Shown here in pieces: positions 24,347-34,261 of a stretch of DNA of 61,043 nucleotides. Under the pieces are notes generated by a model. That model was not told where the DNA came from and did not search any database. It saw nothing but the letters and a program-made list of their open reading frames with translations. The stretch is from NCBI RefSeq assembly GCF_010211755.1, contig NZ_PDWR01000022.1:1-61043 (forward strand). The letters run 5' to 3'. The DNA comes from Pseudoxanthomonas sangjuensis (lineage in GTDB: Bacteria; Pseudomonadota; Gammaproteobacteria; Xanthomonadales; Xanthomonadaceae). Positions within the stretch are counted from its first letter, which is position 1. Each line of letters starts with the position of its first letter. The position numbers were made by a program, and so were the translations under genes.

Positions 24347-25381
24347 TCAGTCCTGCCACTCGACGCGGTTGCCGCCGACCCGCTTGGCGCGATACAGCGC
24401 GGCGTCGGCGCGCGCGTACCAGTCGTTCCAGTCGCCGTGCGGATCGACTAGGTAGGCGCCGACGCTGAGCGTGGTGATCAGCGGCGGCGAATGCTGGGTC
24501 ATCAGCAGCGACTGCGCGGTGCCGACGATGAAGTCGGCGTAGCGCAGCAGGTCTTCCGGCGTCGCGCGCATGATCAGGCAGAACTCGTCGCCGCCGAGGC
24601 GGCAGGCGAAATCCTGCTGCCCGGGCAGCGAGCGCAGGATGTTGGCCACGCTCTGCAGCACACGGTCGCCGTTGAGGTGGCCATAGGCGTCGTTGACCGC
24701 CTTGAAGCGGTCGCAGTCGACCAGCATCAGGCCGTAGCCGTGCAGGCCGCCCTCGTCGTCGCCCATGCGCTCGAGGAACGCGGCCAGGCCGCGGCGGTTG
24801 CCGAGCCCGGTCAGTTCGTCGGTGCGGTTCAGTTCCTCGCTCTCGTTCAACCGGTGCGCGGTGACGCGCAGGTTGTCGAGCGCGGTCTGCAGCTCGGCAT
24901 TGCGGCCGCGCAGGCGGCGGATCAGGTCCTGTTCGTTCGACACCACGCGCATGATCGCGCGGTGCATGAAGCGCGACACCGTGGCCGGCTCGCTGTCGAT
25001 CAGCGCCTGCAGGTCCTGGCCCTTCAGTTCCAGCAGCACGCAGTCTTCGATCGCGGTCGCCGTCGCGCTGCGCGCGTGACCGTCGATCAGCAGCCCCAGT
25101 TCGCCGAAGAACTCGCGCGGCCCCAGCCGCTTGCCGGGGATGTCGTCGCCGAAATCCAGCGCGACCATGCCCTGCATCACCACGAACATGCTGGCGCCGC
25201 GCGCGCCGCGCGCGAACACCTCCGCGCCGGCGGCGAACGGGCGGACGCTGCCGCAACGCGCGAACAGCGCGCACTCGGCTTCCGACAGCACGGCCACGCC
25301 CTGGCCGGCGCCATGCCCGCTGTCCACGCTTGTCTGCGCTGGGCCCGTGCCCGAAATCAGGGCCGCGTGCTCCGGATTCAT
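24347..25381 (-). CDS. Cyclic-nucleotide-binding domain / GGDEF diguanylate cyclase
   Basis: A 344-aa protein with an N-terminal CNB (CRP-like) domain, residues ~30-145. Its phosphate-binding cassette is FGELGLLIDGHARSAT (92-107), with the Arg and Ser-Ala-Thr that contact cyclic nucleotide. A helical linker follows to ~185, then a GGDEF domain (~187-340) with intact RLGGDEF (261-267). The inhibitory I-site is absent (GQQD at 254-257 where RxxD would be), so c-di-GMP feedback is unlikely. MNPEHAAL at 25381 follows AAGGGG; a longer start at 25414 is less likely. It heads the operon with the cyclase-like gene, which hints at a cAMP-to-c-di-GMP relay. Confidence 0.92.
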   Translation of the reverse strand: MNPEHAALISGTGPAQTSVDSGHGAGQGVAVLSEAECALFARCGSVRPFAAGAEVFARGARGASMFVVMQGMVALDFGDDIPGKRLGPREFFGELGLLIDGHARSATATAIEDCVLLELKGQDLQALIDSEPATVSRFMHRAIMRVVSNEQDLIRRLRGRNAELQTALDNLRVTAHRLNESEELNRTDELTGLGNRRGLAAFLERMGDDEGGLHGYGLMLVDCDRFKAVNDAYGHLNGDRVLQSVANILRSLPGQQDFACRLGGDEFCLIMRATPEDLLRYADFIVGTAQSLLMTQHSPPLITTLSVGAYLVDPHGDWNDWYARADAALYRAKRVGGNRVEWQD

Positions 25382-25579
25382 GCGCCATCCCCTTAGCCAA
25401 CGGCGGAAATGCACCCCGAATACCGCTACAGCTGCGCCGTCTTGCCGCGCTGCATCACAGTCTAACCCACGCGCGGGACGGCCGCATGGCCCCCAATTCG
25501 ATACCTTCCTTCACCTCCTTCGCGACCGGCCGGCCAATCGCGATGCCGACCCGCGGCAACGGGCCCGCCCGGCGGGCCC

Positions 25580-25610
25580 AAAAAGAAACGCCGGGCGCAA
25601 GCCCGGCGTT
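25580..25610 (-). terminator. Intrinsic terminator of aceBA
   Basis: On the minus strand a 10-bp perfect stem (25601-25610 with 25587-25596, loop TTGC) is followed by TCTTTTT. It sits ~20 bp after the aceA stop. A second perfect 9-bp palindrome follows at 25561-25579. The remaining 248-bp gap to 25381 holds only the GGDEF gene's promoter region. Confidence 0.88.
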
Positions 25611-25629
25611 CCCCCCTCCACGGCGACGC

Positions 25630-26925
25630 TCAGGCCGCCTTGGTTTCGTAGAACTGCTCGTTCTCGGTCGAACCGTCCAGCGCGGTGGTCGACGACTGGC
25701 CCTGCTGGATCGCCTGGGTGACCGTGTCGAAGTAGCCGGTGCCGACCTCGCGCTGGTGCTTGACCGCGGTGAAGCCCTTCTCCGCGGCGGCGAACTCCGC
25801 TTCCTGCAGCTCGACGAAAGCGCTCATCTGCCGGCGCGCGTAGCCGTGCGCCAGGTTGAACATCGAGTAGTTCAGCGCGTGGAAGCCGGCCAGGGTGATG
25901 AACTGGAACTTGTAGCCGTAGCTGGCGATTTCCTTCTGGAACCTGGCGATGGTGGCGTCGTCCAGGTTCTTCTTCCAGTTGAAGCTGGGCGAGCAGTTGT
26001 AGGCCAGCAGCTTGCCCGGGTACCTGGCGTGGATCGCCTCGGCGAACCTGCGCGCGAACTCCAGGTCCGGCTTGCCGGTTTCGCACCACACCAGGTCGGC
26101 GTACGGCGCGTAGGCCAGGCCGCGGCTGATCGCCTGGTCCAGGCCCTTGCGGGTCTTGAAGAAGCCCTCGACGGTGCGCTCGCCGGTGCAGAACGGCTTG
26201 TCGTTGTCGTCGACGTCGGAGGTCAGCAGGTCGGCGGCTTCGGCGTCGGTGCGTGCGACCAGCAGGGTCGGCACGCCCATCACGTCGGCGGCCAGGCGCG
26301 CGGCGTTCAGCTTCTCGATCGCCTCGCGGGTCGGCACCAGCACCTTGCCGCCCATGTGCCCGCACTTCTTCACGCTGGCCAGCTGGTCCTCGAAGTGCAC
26401 GCCGGAGGCGCCGGCCTCGATCATCGCCTTCATCAGCTCGAAGGCATTGAGCACGCCACCGAAGCCGGCTTCCGCGTCGGCGACGATCGGCTGCAGGAAA
26501 TCGATGGAATCGTCGCCCTCGGCGTGGTGCAGCTGGTCGGCGCGCAGCAGCGTGTTGTTGATGCGCTTGACCACTTGCGGCACCGAGTTGGCCGGGTACA
26601 GCGACTGGTCGGGATACATCTCGCCGGCCAGGTTGGCGTCGGCGGCGACCTGCCAGCCGCTCAGGTAGATCGCCTTGAGCCCGGCCTTGACCTGCTGCAT
26701 GGCCTGGTTGCCGGTCAGCGCGCCGAGCGCGTTGACGAAATCCTCGGTCTGCAGGTAGTTCCACAGTTTCTGCGCGCCGATCTTCGCGATCGAATGCTCG
26801 ACCGGAACGGTGCCGCGCAGGCGCACGACGTCGGCGGCGCCGTAGTTGCGCTTGACGCCCTTCCAGCGCGGGTTGGTGTCCCAGTCCTTCTGGATCTGTT
26901 CGGCGGTCGGCAGCTTGTTGCTCAT
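25630..26925 (-). CDS. aceA: Isocitrate lyase
   Basis: Cleaves isocitrate to glyoxylate and succinate, the first step of the glyoxylate shunt. The 431-aa sequence is normal length for the AceA family. The catalytic motif [10 protein letters not shown] is at 186-195 with nucleophile Cys188. Other landmarks are GWQVAADAN (90-98), [15 protein letters not shown] and the family-typical [11 protein letters not shown]. Cytosolic tetramer. It is downstream of aceB (46-bp gap) in an aceBA operon; no aceK kinase gene is nearby. Confidence 0.97.
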   Translation of the reverse strand: MSNKLPTAEQIQKDWDTNPRWKGVKRNYGAADVVRLRGTVPVEHSIAKIGAQKLWNYLQTEDFVNALGALTGNQAMQQVKAGLKAIYLSGWQVAADANLAGEMYPDQSLYPANSVPQVVKRINNTLLRADQLHHAEGDDSIDFLQPIVADAEAGFGGVLNAFELMKAMIEAGASGVHFEDQLASVKKCGHMGGKVLVPTREAIEKLNAARLAADVMGVPTLLVARTDAEAADLLTSDVDDNDKPFCTGERTVEGFFKTRKGLDQAISRGLAYAPYADLVWCETGKPDLEFARRFAEAIHARYPGKLLAYNCSPSFNWKKNLDDATIARFQKEIASYGYKFQFITLAGFHALNYSMFNLAHGYARRQMSAFVELQEAEFAAAEKGFTAVKHQREVGTGYFDTVTQAIQQGQSSTTALDGSTENEQFYETKAA

Positions 26926-26971
26926 GGCGGTGCTCCTTCGTGGGATGGGGTACGGCGGGTGCGGGTCGGCG

Positions 26972-28606
<1,635 letters not shown>

Positions 28607-28675
28607 CGAAGGCTCCGGTTCGGTGGGTGAGCCGTCACGGTGCGCCGCAGCAAATTATTTGACAATTCAGTTATT

Positions 28676-28698
28676 GCAATTCAATTTATAAGAATTGC
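28676..28698. promoter_or_regulatory. LysR-type operator (T-N11-A) between aceB and its divergent LysR gene
   Basis: GCAATTC (28676-28682) and GAATTGC (28692-28698) form a perfect 7-bp inverted repeat with a 9-bp AT spacer, giving the T-N11-A core ATTC-N9-GAAT. The surrounding 28650-28715 is strikingly AT-rich for this genome and includes TTGACA at 28659-28664, so it is a divergent promoter region. The site is 17 bp before the LysR ATG and 70 bp before aceB. Confidence 0.7.
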
Positions 28699-28714
28699 TT
28701 ATGTGGTATTCGAT

Positions 28715-29683
28715 ATGTCTGTCCGGGAGTCCGCCGCTCCGCGCTTTGCCTACAAGTCCGACCGGCTGAAGCCGCTGCGCGCCTTCTGCCAGACGGTGCG
28801 GCTGGGTTCGGTTTCGCGGGCGGCGCAGGCCCTGTTCATCAGCCAGCCGGCGGTCACCCAGCAGCTGCAGGCGCTGGAACGGGAATTCGGCGTGGTCCTG
28901 TTCGAGCGCTCCGGCCGGCGCATGTCGCCGACCCGCGAGGGCCAACTGCTCCACGACCTGGCCCAGCCGCTGGTCGAGGGCATGGACGGGCTGGCCAGCG
29001 AGTTCCGGGACAAGGTCCGCGGGCTGGACAAGGGCGAACTCAACGTCGCCGCCAACAGTTCGACCATCCTCTACCTGCTGCCGCGCATCGTCGAGGCGTT
29101 CCGCGCGCAGCACCCGGACGTGCGCCTGACCCTGCACCCGGCGATCAGCGCCGACGGCGCCGACCTGCTGCGCGCCGACGCGGTCGACCTGGCGGTGGGC
29201 TCGATGCTCGACGTGCCGGCCGACCTGAGCTACGAGCCGGTGTACCGCTTCGAGCCGATGCTGATCGTGCCGCGCGGGCATCCGTTGGCCGGCAAGCGCG
29301 ACCTGGACCTGCACGACCTGTCGCCGCACCCGCTGATCCTGCCGCCGAAGCGGCAGGTGACCTACCGCCTGATCGACCTGGTGTTCCAGAAGAACCGGGT
29401 GCCGTACACGGTGGCGCTGGAACTGACCGGCTGGGAGGTGATCAAGCAGTACGTGGCGATGGGCATGGGCATCTCGATCGTCAGCTCGATCTGCCTGAGC
29501 GACGCCGACCGCGAGCGGCTGGCGGTGCGCCCGCTGAGCGAATGGTTCCCGCCGCGCACCTACGGCGTGATCGTGCGCAAGGGCAAGTACCTGTCGCCGC
29601 AGGCGCGCGCCTTCGTCGAACTGATCAGGCCCGACCTGTTCCACCCGCGCGAATACGACGAGGCCGGGCATTCGGAGCGGTGA
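28715..29683 (+). CDS. LysR family transcriptional regulator, divergent from aceBA
   Basis: A 322-aa regulator with an HTH near residues 17-76 (LRAFCQTVRLGSVSRAAQAL, FISQPAVTQQLQALEREFG, LFERSGRRM) and a LysR substrate-binding domain (~100-310). It is CysB-like in its KSDRLKPLRAF opening. MSVRES at 28715 is chosen over a longer ORF start at 28640, because the region between contains the operator-like repeat and promoter-like AT sequence. Divergence from aceB with an intervening LysR box makes it the probable regulator of the glyoxylate shunt. Confidence 0.92.
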   Translation: MSVRESAAPRFAYKSDRLKPLRAFCQTVRLGSVSRAAQALFISQPAVTQQLQALEREFGVVLFERSGRRMSPTREGQLLHDLAQPLVEGMDGLASEFRDKVRGLDKGELNVAANSSTILYLLPRIVEAFRAQHPDVRLTLHPAISADGADLLRADAVDLAVGSMLDVPADLSYEPVYRFEPMLIVPRGHPLAGKRDLDLHDLSPHPLILPPKRQVTYRLIDLVFQKNRVPYTVALELTGWEVIKQYVAMGMGISIVSSICLSDADRERLAVRPLSEWFPPRTYGVIVRKGKYLSPQARAFVELIRPDLFHPREYDEAGHSER

Positions 29684-29719
29684 GCGCCGCGGCGCGGCGC
29701 CTGTCCCGCCCGACGGCTC

Positions 29720-29855
29720 CCGCGCGCCGACGACTTCGAAATGTTCCACCTCCTCGGGAAAACCGAGCAGGTAGTCCTGGTCGATGTCGTAGTAGCGGGC
29801 GCGCCCGATCGGCTCGCCGGCGAACGCGGCGATCGCGTCGCGGTCGCGCCGCAGC
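29720..29855 (-). pseudogene. C-terminal remnant of an antibiotic-biosynthesis-monooxygenase-like (ABM) gene
   Basis: Read on the minus strand, the stretch RDRDAIAAFAGEPIGRARYY followed by a segment ending EEVEHFEVVGA looks like the second half of an ABM/DUF4188-type stress protein, with the family's AFAG-x-D/E-x-x-x-A-x-YY pattern. No start or N-terminal half is found in any upstream frame. The frame has no stop nearby and runs into the opposite-strand LysR gene. I read it as a truncated gene just downstream of the small ORF that ends at 29856. Confidence 0.45.
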
Positions 29856-30095
29856 TCAGCCGCAGCCCGCGAGTTCGGGCCGGCGCGGCACCGGCTCGCG
29901 GGTGATCGGCGGCAGTTCGGACGCATCGCCGGCGCCATGGTGGCGCCTGGCGCGCAGCCGCCGGCCGCCGAGCCAATGCAGCGGCCCGGGCAGGTCGGCC
30001 GGCGATTGCGGCGCCGCATCGCGGGCGAGCAACTCCGCGTCTTCGGGGCGCACGATATGACCGTGCAGGAACAGCAGGCTCTTGAACAGGCTCAT
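29856..30095 (-). CDS. Small hypothetical protein (79 aa)
   Basis: A short basic protein with a hydrophobic start (MSLFKSLLFLHGHIVRPEDA) and an Arg-rich end. GGAGG lies 7 bases before the ATG, which is a strong start. The N-terminus has the look of a conserved small Lysobacteraceae protein, but I cannot name it. The C-terminal 30 residues are less convincing and may be affected by the decay seen just downstream. It is divergent from the LysR gene at 30228. Confidence 0.55.
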   Translation of the reverse strand: MSLFKSLLFLHGHIVRPEDAELLARDAAPQSPADLPGPLHWLGGRRLRARRHHGAGDASELPPITREPVPRRPELAGCG

Positions 30096-30227
30096 GGCGG
30101 CCTCCGTCGCGTTCCGGGCGCGGGATTGCGCCCGCCTATTGAACGGAGTAGAAACTAACCCGGCATATCGCTGCTGGAAATCGCCATTTCCGCAAGCCTG
30201 CCTTCGATTCCATTCAAGCCCGACCCG

Positions 30228-31148
30228 ATGTCACGCCCACCGCTGCACGCCCTGCAAGGCTTCCTCGCCGCCGCGCGCAGCGGCAACCTGTCGCGCGCGG
30301 CCGAGTCGCTGCACCTGACCGTCAGCGCGCTGAGCCACCAGATCAAGGCGCTGGAAGGGCGGCTCAACCGCACCCTGTTCGAACGCAATTCGCGCGGGAT
30401 CAAGCTGACCGACGACGGCCGGCGTCTGCTCGAGGGCATCGCCCCGCACATGGAGGCGATCGAACAGGCGCTGCGCCCGTTCGCCGCGCGCCGCGACGAC
30501 GTGCTGCGGATCAGCCTGGTGCCGTCGATGGCCTCGGCCTGGCTGGTGCCGCAACTCGGCGAATTCCTCGCCCTGCACCCGCAACTGGAGCTGAGCCTGC
30601 ATTCGGACGTGGCGCTGGTCGACTTCGACCGCCAGGCCGACATCGACGCGGCGCTGCGCACCGGCTCGGGACGCTGGCCCGGCCTGGTCGTCGAGCACCT
30701 GTTCGACGAAGTGCTGGTGCCGCTGGCCAGCCCGGCGCTGCTGGCGCGATTGAAGGACCGGCTGGGCGAGCCGACGCTGGAAACGCTGCACGACTGGCCG
30801 CTGCTCGGCACCGACGACGATTACTGGGGGCGCTGGTCGGCGCGCCATGGCACGCCGCAACCGACGCGCTTCGCCGCCAACTTCGACGACTCCGAGGCGC
30901 TGCACCGCGCCGCGGTCGAAGGCGTCGGCATCGCGCTGGGGCGGATCACCCGCGCGCGGCTGCTGGTCGAGGGCGGGCTGCTGGTGCCGGTGACCGGGCG
31001 CTCGCTGCAAACCGATTACGCGCATTACCTGGTGTACCCGCCGCGCTCGGCGGAGCACGCGGGCCTGAAGCTGTTCCGCGAATGGCTGCACCGGCGCGCG
31101 GGCGTGCAGAACCGCAGCGACCTGCACGCGGAGGCGCTGCGTGCCTGA
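30228..31148 (+). CDS. LysR family transcriptional regulator (GcvA-like)
   Basis: A 306-aa regulator with the GcvA-type opening RPPLHALQGFLAAARSGNLSRAAESL, an HTH to about residue 62 and LFERNSRGIKLTDDG, then an effector-binding domain that includes SLVPSMASAWLVPQL and GWPLL-like segments. It overlaps the oxidoreductase gene by 8 bp, so the two are co-translated. It could regulate either that gene or the divergent small ORF. The 132-bp upstream gap has no clear operator. Confidence 0.92.
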   Translation: MSRPPLHALQGFLAAARSGNLSRAAESLHLTVSALSHQIKALEGRLNRTLFERNSRGIKLTDDGRRLLEGIAPHMEAIEQALRPFAARRDDVLRISLVPSMASAWLVPQLGEFLALHPQLELSLHSDVALVDFDRQADIDAALRTGSGRWPGLVVEHLFDEVLVPLASPALLARLKDRLGEPTLETLHDWPLLGTDDDYWGRWSARHGTPQPTRFAANFDDSEALHRAAVEGVGIALGRITRARLLVEGGLLVPVTGRSLQTDYAHYLVYPPRSAEHAGLKLFREWLHRRAGVQNRSDLHAEALRA

Positions 31149-32217
31149 GCGCACCGCGCTGCGCGTCGCGCTGGTCGGCTACGGCTACGCCGGCAAGACC
31201 TTCCATGCGCCGCTGCTCGCGGCCACGCCGGGGCTGGAACTGGCCTGCGTCGCCTCGAGCCGCGCCGACGCCGTGCACGCCGACCTGCCGGACGTCGAAG
31301 TCGTCGCCGATCCGCTGCGGGCGATCGAAGCCGACGGCATCGACGTCGTGGTGATCGCCGCGCCGAACGCGCAGCACGCGCCGCTGGCCACGGCCGCGCT
31401 GCGCGCCGGCAGGCACGTCGTCGTCGACAAGCCGTTCGCCCTCGACCTGGCCGAGGCGCGCGCATTGCGCGCGCTGGCGAAGGAACACGGGCGTCTGCTT
31501 TCCGTGTTCCACAACCGGCGCTGGGACAGCGACTTCCTCGGCGTGCGCCAGGCCATCGCCAACGGGCGCATCGGCGAGGTCGCGCACTTCGAATCGCACT
31601 TCGACCGCTTCCGTCCGCAGGTGCGCGCGCGCTGGCGCGAGAGCGCGCAGCCCGGCGGCGGCCTCTGGTTCGACCTCGGCCCGCACCTGATCGACCAGGC
31701 GCTGCAGCTGTTCGGCCTGCCGCTCGACGTGCAGGCCGACCTCGCCGCGCTGCGCCCCGGCGCGCAGGCCGACGACTGGGCGCACGCGGTGTTGCGCTAC
31801 GAAAGGCTGCGCGTGGTCCTGCACGCCGGCATGCTGGTCGCCGGCGGCAGCGCGCGCTTCACCGTGCACGGCACCCGGGGCAGCGCGGTGAAGCAGCGCC
31901 TCGATCCGCAGGAAACGCAATTGCTCGCCGGCACCAGGCCGGGCGACGCGGGCTGGGGCGTCGACGACGACCCGTTGCTGCTGTACCCGGGCGACGCAGC
32001 GGCCGAAAGGATCGCCGTGCCCGCCGGCGACCAGCGCCGCTACTACGCCGGCATCCGCGACGCGATCCGCGACGGCGCGCCGTCGCCGGTGACCGACGCG
32101 CAGGCGCTGGCGGTGATGGCGGTGCTGGAAGCGGGCGCGGCATCGGCGCGCGAACGGCGCGCGGTCGTGCCCGCGCTCGACGAGGAGGAACGCGCGGCCT
32201 TCGGCCGCGCGGCGTGA
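31141..32217 (+). CDS. Gfo/Idh/MocA family NAD(P)-dependent oxidoreductase
   Basis: A 358-aa enzyme with an N-terminal Rossmann fold (VALVGYGYAGKTFHAPLL, residues ~9-26), the catalytic EKP-like motif as VDKPFALDL (~98-106), FHNRRWDSDF, and the GGGLWFDLGPHLIDQ motif (~175-189) with the catalytic His. It resembles YdgJ/scyllo-inositol-dehydrogenase-like members. The substrate is probably a sugar or inositol derivative. A GTG start at 31141 overlaps the LysR gene by 8 bp. Confidence 0.92.
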   Translation: MPERTALRVALVGYGYAGKTFHAPLLAATPGLELACVASSRADAVHADLPDVEVVADPLRAIEADGIDVVVIAAPNAQHAPLATAALRAGRHVVVDKPFALDLAEARALRALAKEHGRLLSVFHNRRWDSDFLGVRQAIANGRIGEVAHFESHFDRFRPQVRARWRESAQPGGGLWFDLGPHLIDQALQLFGLPLDVQADLAALRPGAQADDWAHAVLRYERLRVVLHAGMLVAGGSARFTVHGTRGSAVKQRLDPQETQLLAGTRPGDAGWGVDDDPLLLYPGDAAAERIAVPAGDQRRYYAGIRDAIRDGAPSPVTDAQALAVMAVLEAGAASARERRAVVPALDEEERAAFGRAA

Positions 32218-32220
32218 GCG

Positions 32221-34146
32221 CTACGGCTGCGGCAACGCCTCGTCCCCGTAGATCGCCACGTGCGGCACGCCGTCGGCGCCGATCCAGCCGCGGTACATGC
32301 CTTCGGTGTTGAACGGCGCGGCGAAGCTGCCGTCGGCGCCCAGCGCGATCGCGCCGCCGTCGCCGCCGGCCTTCGGGATGACGCCGTTGATCACGGTTTC
32401 CGCGGCCTGCCGCACGGTCTGCCCGGCGTATTCGACCCGCGCGCAGATGTCGTGCGCGGCCGCGGCGCGGATGTAGAACTCGCCCCAGCCGGTGCCGGAC
32501 ACCGCGCACTTCGCGTTGGCGTAGGTGCCGGCGCCGATCACCGGCGAATCGCCGATGCGCCCGTAGCGCTTGTTGGTCATGCCGCCGGTCGAGGTGCCCG
32601 CGGCGAGGTTGCCCTGCGCATCCAGCGCGACCGCGCCGACCGTGCCGAAGTGCTTGGCGGTCTCGATGTCGCTGTGCGCCTGCTTCGCCGCCTCTTCCCG
32701 CAACGCCTTCTGCAGTTGCTGCCAGCGCTTTTCGGTGCGGAAGTACGCCGGGTCGACCAGCTCGATGCCGGCTTCCTCCGCGAAGATCTCCGCGCCGTCG
32801 CCGGCCAGCATCACGTGCTTCGACTTCTCCATCACCGCGCGCGCCAGCAGGATCGGGTTCCTGACCCGGTGCACGCCGGCGACCGCGCCCGCCTGCAGCG
32901 TGGCGCCGTCCATGATCGACGCGTCGAGTTCGTTGCGGCCGTCGTGGGTGAACACCGCGCCCTTGCCGGCGTTGAAACGCGGGTCGTCCTCGAGCACGGT
33001 GATCGCCACGGTCACCGCGTCCAGCGCCGGCCCGCCGGCGGCCAGCCGCGCGTGGCCGGCGCGCAGGGCCTTCTCGAGCGCCGCGCGCGCGCGCTTCTCT
33101 TCGCCCGGCTCCAGCCGGGTGACGCCGGCGCCGCCGTGGATCACCAGTACCGGCGAGATCGACAGTTCGCTCATGCGGCCATTGTCCACGCGATAGCTGC
33201 GGCGGAAAGCCGGCGCATCGACGCGGCCTTCCGGCAGGTGCAGGACCGAACCGGCGCCGACGCCGACGGTATCGATGCGCGCCGCGCGCAGCGGCCGCCC
33301 CGGCTGCTGCGCGCCGAAGCCCCCGCGCACCACGGTGGCGCCGCCACCGGGATCGGTGGCGTAGACGCGCGCGCTGCCGTCGGCCTCGACCGCGAGCGCC
33401 GCGCTCTCGTCGACGCCGACACCGACCAGCGGCCTGCCGCCGTCCAGCGCCTCCGCCTTGGCGAGGAAGGCGAACAACCGGCCTAGCCGCTCGCGCTCGG
33501 TGAAATGGCTGTCGGTGACCACGCCCTTCAGCAGGGCCAGGTGCAGGAAGCCGGTTTCGATGGTCGTCGCCGGGCCCAGCGGATCGGTCAGCGCCGCGGG
33601 GCTGCGCAGGCTGCCGCCGTCCATCGCGCCGTACAGGTATTCCCCGAGCATCGCCAGGCCGGCGCTGGTGCCGCCCAGCGGCTTGCCCGCGCGCACGTGC
33701 GCGTCCAGCGCGGCCGCCACCGGCGTGCCGCGCCAGTAGCGCACGTAGCGCGACTGGTCGCCGCCGGCGATGAAGATGCCGTCGGCCTTCGCCAGGCTGG
33801 CGAGGATCTTCGGGTCGTCGGCGTCCGCGCGGCCGGAGAACACGAAGGTTTCGACCGAAGCGACGCCGCCGACGTCCTTGTAGAACTCGTCGGCGATCTC
33901 GGTGGTGTAGGAAGCGCTCAGGACCACCACGTGGCCGTTGCCCGCCTTGTCCAGGAACCAGCGCACCGCGTCGCGGTTGCGGTCGCCGCCGCCGGCCAGC
34001 AACAGGCCCGGCGCCACCTTGCCCGGCGTCGGCGCAGCCGGATCGCCGATGAGGAAGTGCTGGTAGGCCGCGGCGGCGGCCGATTGCGACAGCAGCAGGC
34101 CGAACAGCGCGGCCAGCAGGCGGGACACGACGGGATTGCGTTGCAC
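32221..34146 (-). CDS. Secreted fusion of cyanophycinase (S51) and isoaspartyl peptidase/L-asparaginase (T2)
   Basis: A 641-aa protein with a Sec signal peptide (1-~26). Residues ~27-330 are a cyanophycinase-like S51 peptidase: nucleophile S161 in GGTSAG, GGDQSRYVRYW (128-138) and SHFTERERLGRL (213-224). Residues ~332-641 are an Ntn-hydrolase of the plant-type asparaginase family. GGAGV is at 338-342, and the self-cleavage site is Gly501-Thr502 in GTVGAVALD, with Thr502 as nucleophile; GTSTGGMTNKRYGRIGDSP follows. Cyanophycinase releases beta-Asp-Arg from cyanophycin, and the second domain would split that dipeptide into Asp and Arg. It is divergent from a FecIR-TonB receptor cassette. Confidence 0.9.
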   Translation of the reverse strand: MQRNPVVSRLLAALFGLLLSQSAAAAAYQHFLIGDPAAPTPGKVAPGLLLAGGGDRNRDAVRWFLDKAGNGHVVVLSASYTTEIADEFYKDVGGVASVETFVFSGRADADDPKILASLAKADGIFIAGGDQSRYVRYWRGTPVAAALDAHVRAGKPLGGTSAGLAMLGEYLYGAMDGGSLRSPAALTDPLGPATTIETGFLHLALLKGVVTDSHFTERERLGRLFAFLAKAEALDGGRPLVGVGVDESAALAVEADGSARVYATDPGGGATVVRGGFGAQQPGRPLRAARIDTVGVGAGSVLHLPEGRVDAPAFRRSYRVDNGRMSELSISPVLVIHGGAGVTRLEPGEEKRARAALEKALRAGHARLAAGGPALDAVTVAITVLEDDPRFNAGKGAVFTHDGRNELDASIMDGATLQAGAVAGVHRVRNPILLARAVMEKSKHVMLAGDGAEIFAEEAGIELVDPAYFRTEKRWQQLQKALREEAAKQAHSDIETAKHFGTVGAVALDAQGNLAAGTSTGGMTNKRYGRIGDSPVIGAGTYANAKCAVSGTGWGEFYIRAAAAHDICARVEYAGQTVRQAAETVINGVIPKAGGDGGAIALGADGSFAAPFNTEGMYRGWIGADGVPHVAIYGDEALPQP

Positions 34147-34261
34147 GGGGCGATACCTCGTTCGGGAAGCGGCCGATGCCGGCCTGCAGCATAACCAGAC
34201 GAACGGCCGCGGGTTTTCCCGCTGCCGCGCCCCCGGCCCGTGCTGGGTTAATGTTGCGGCG

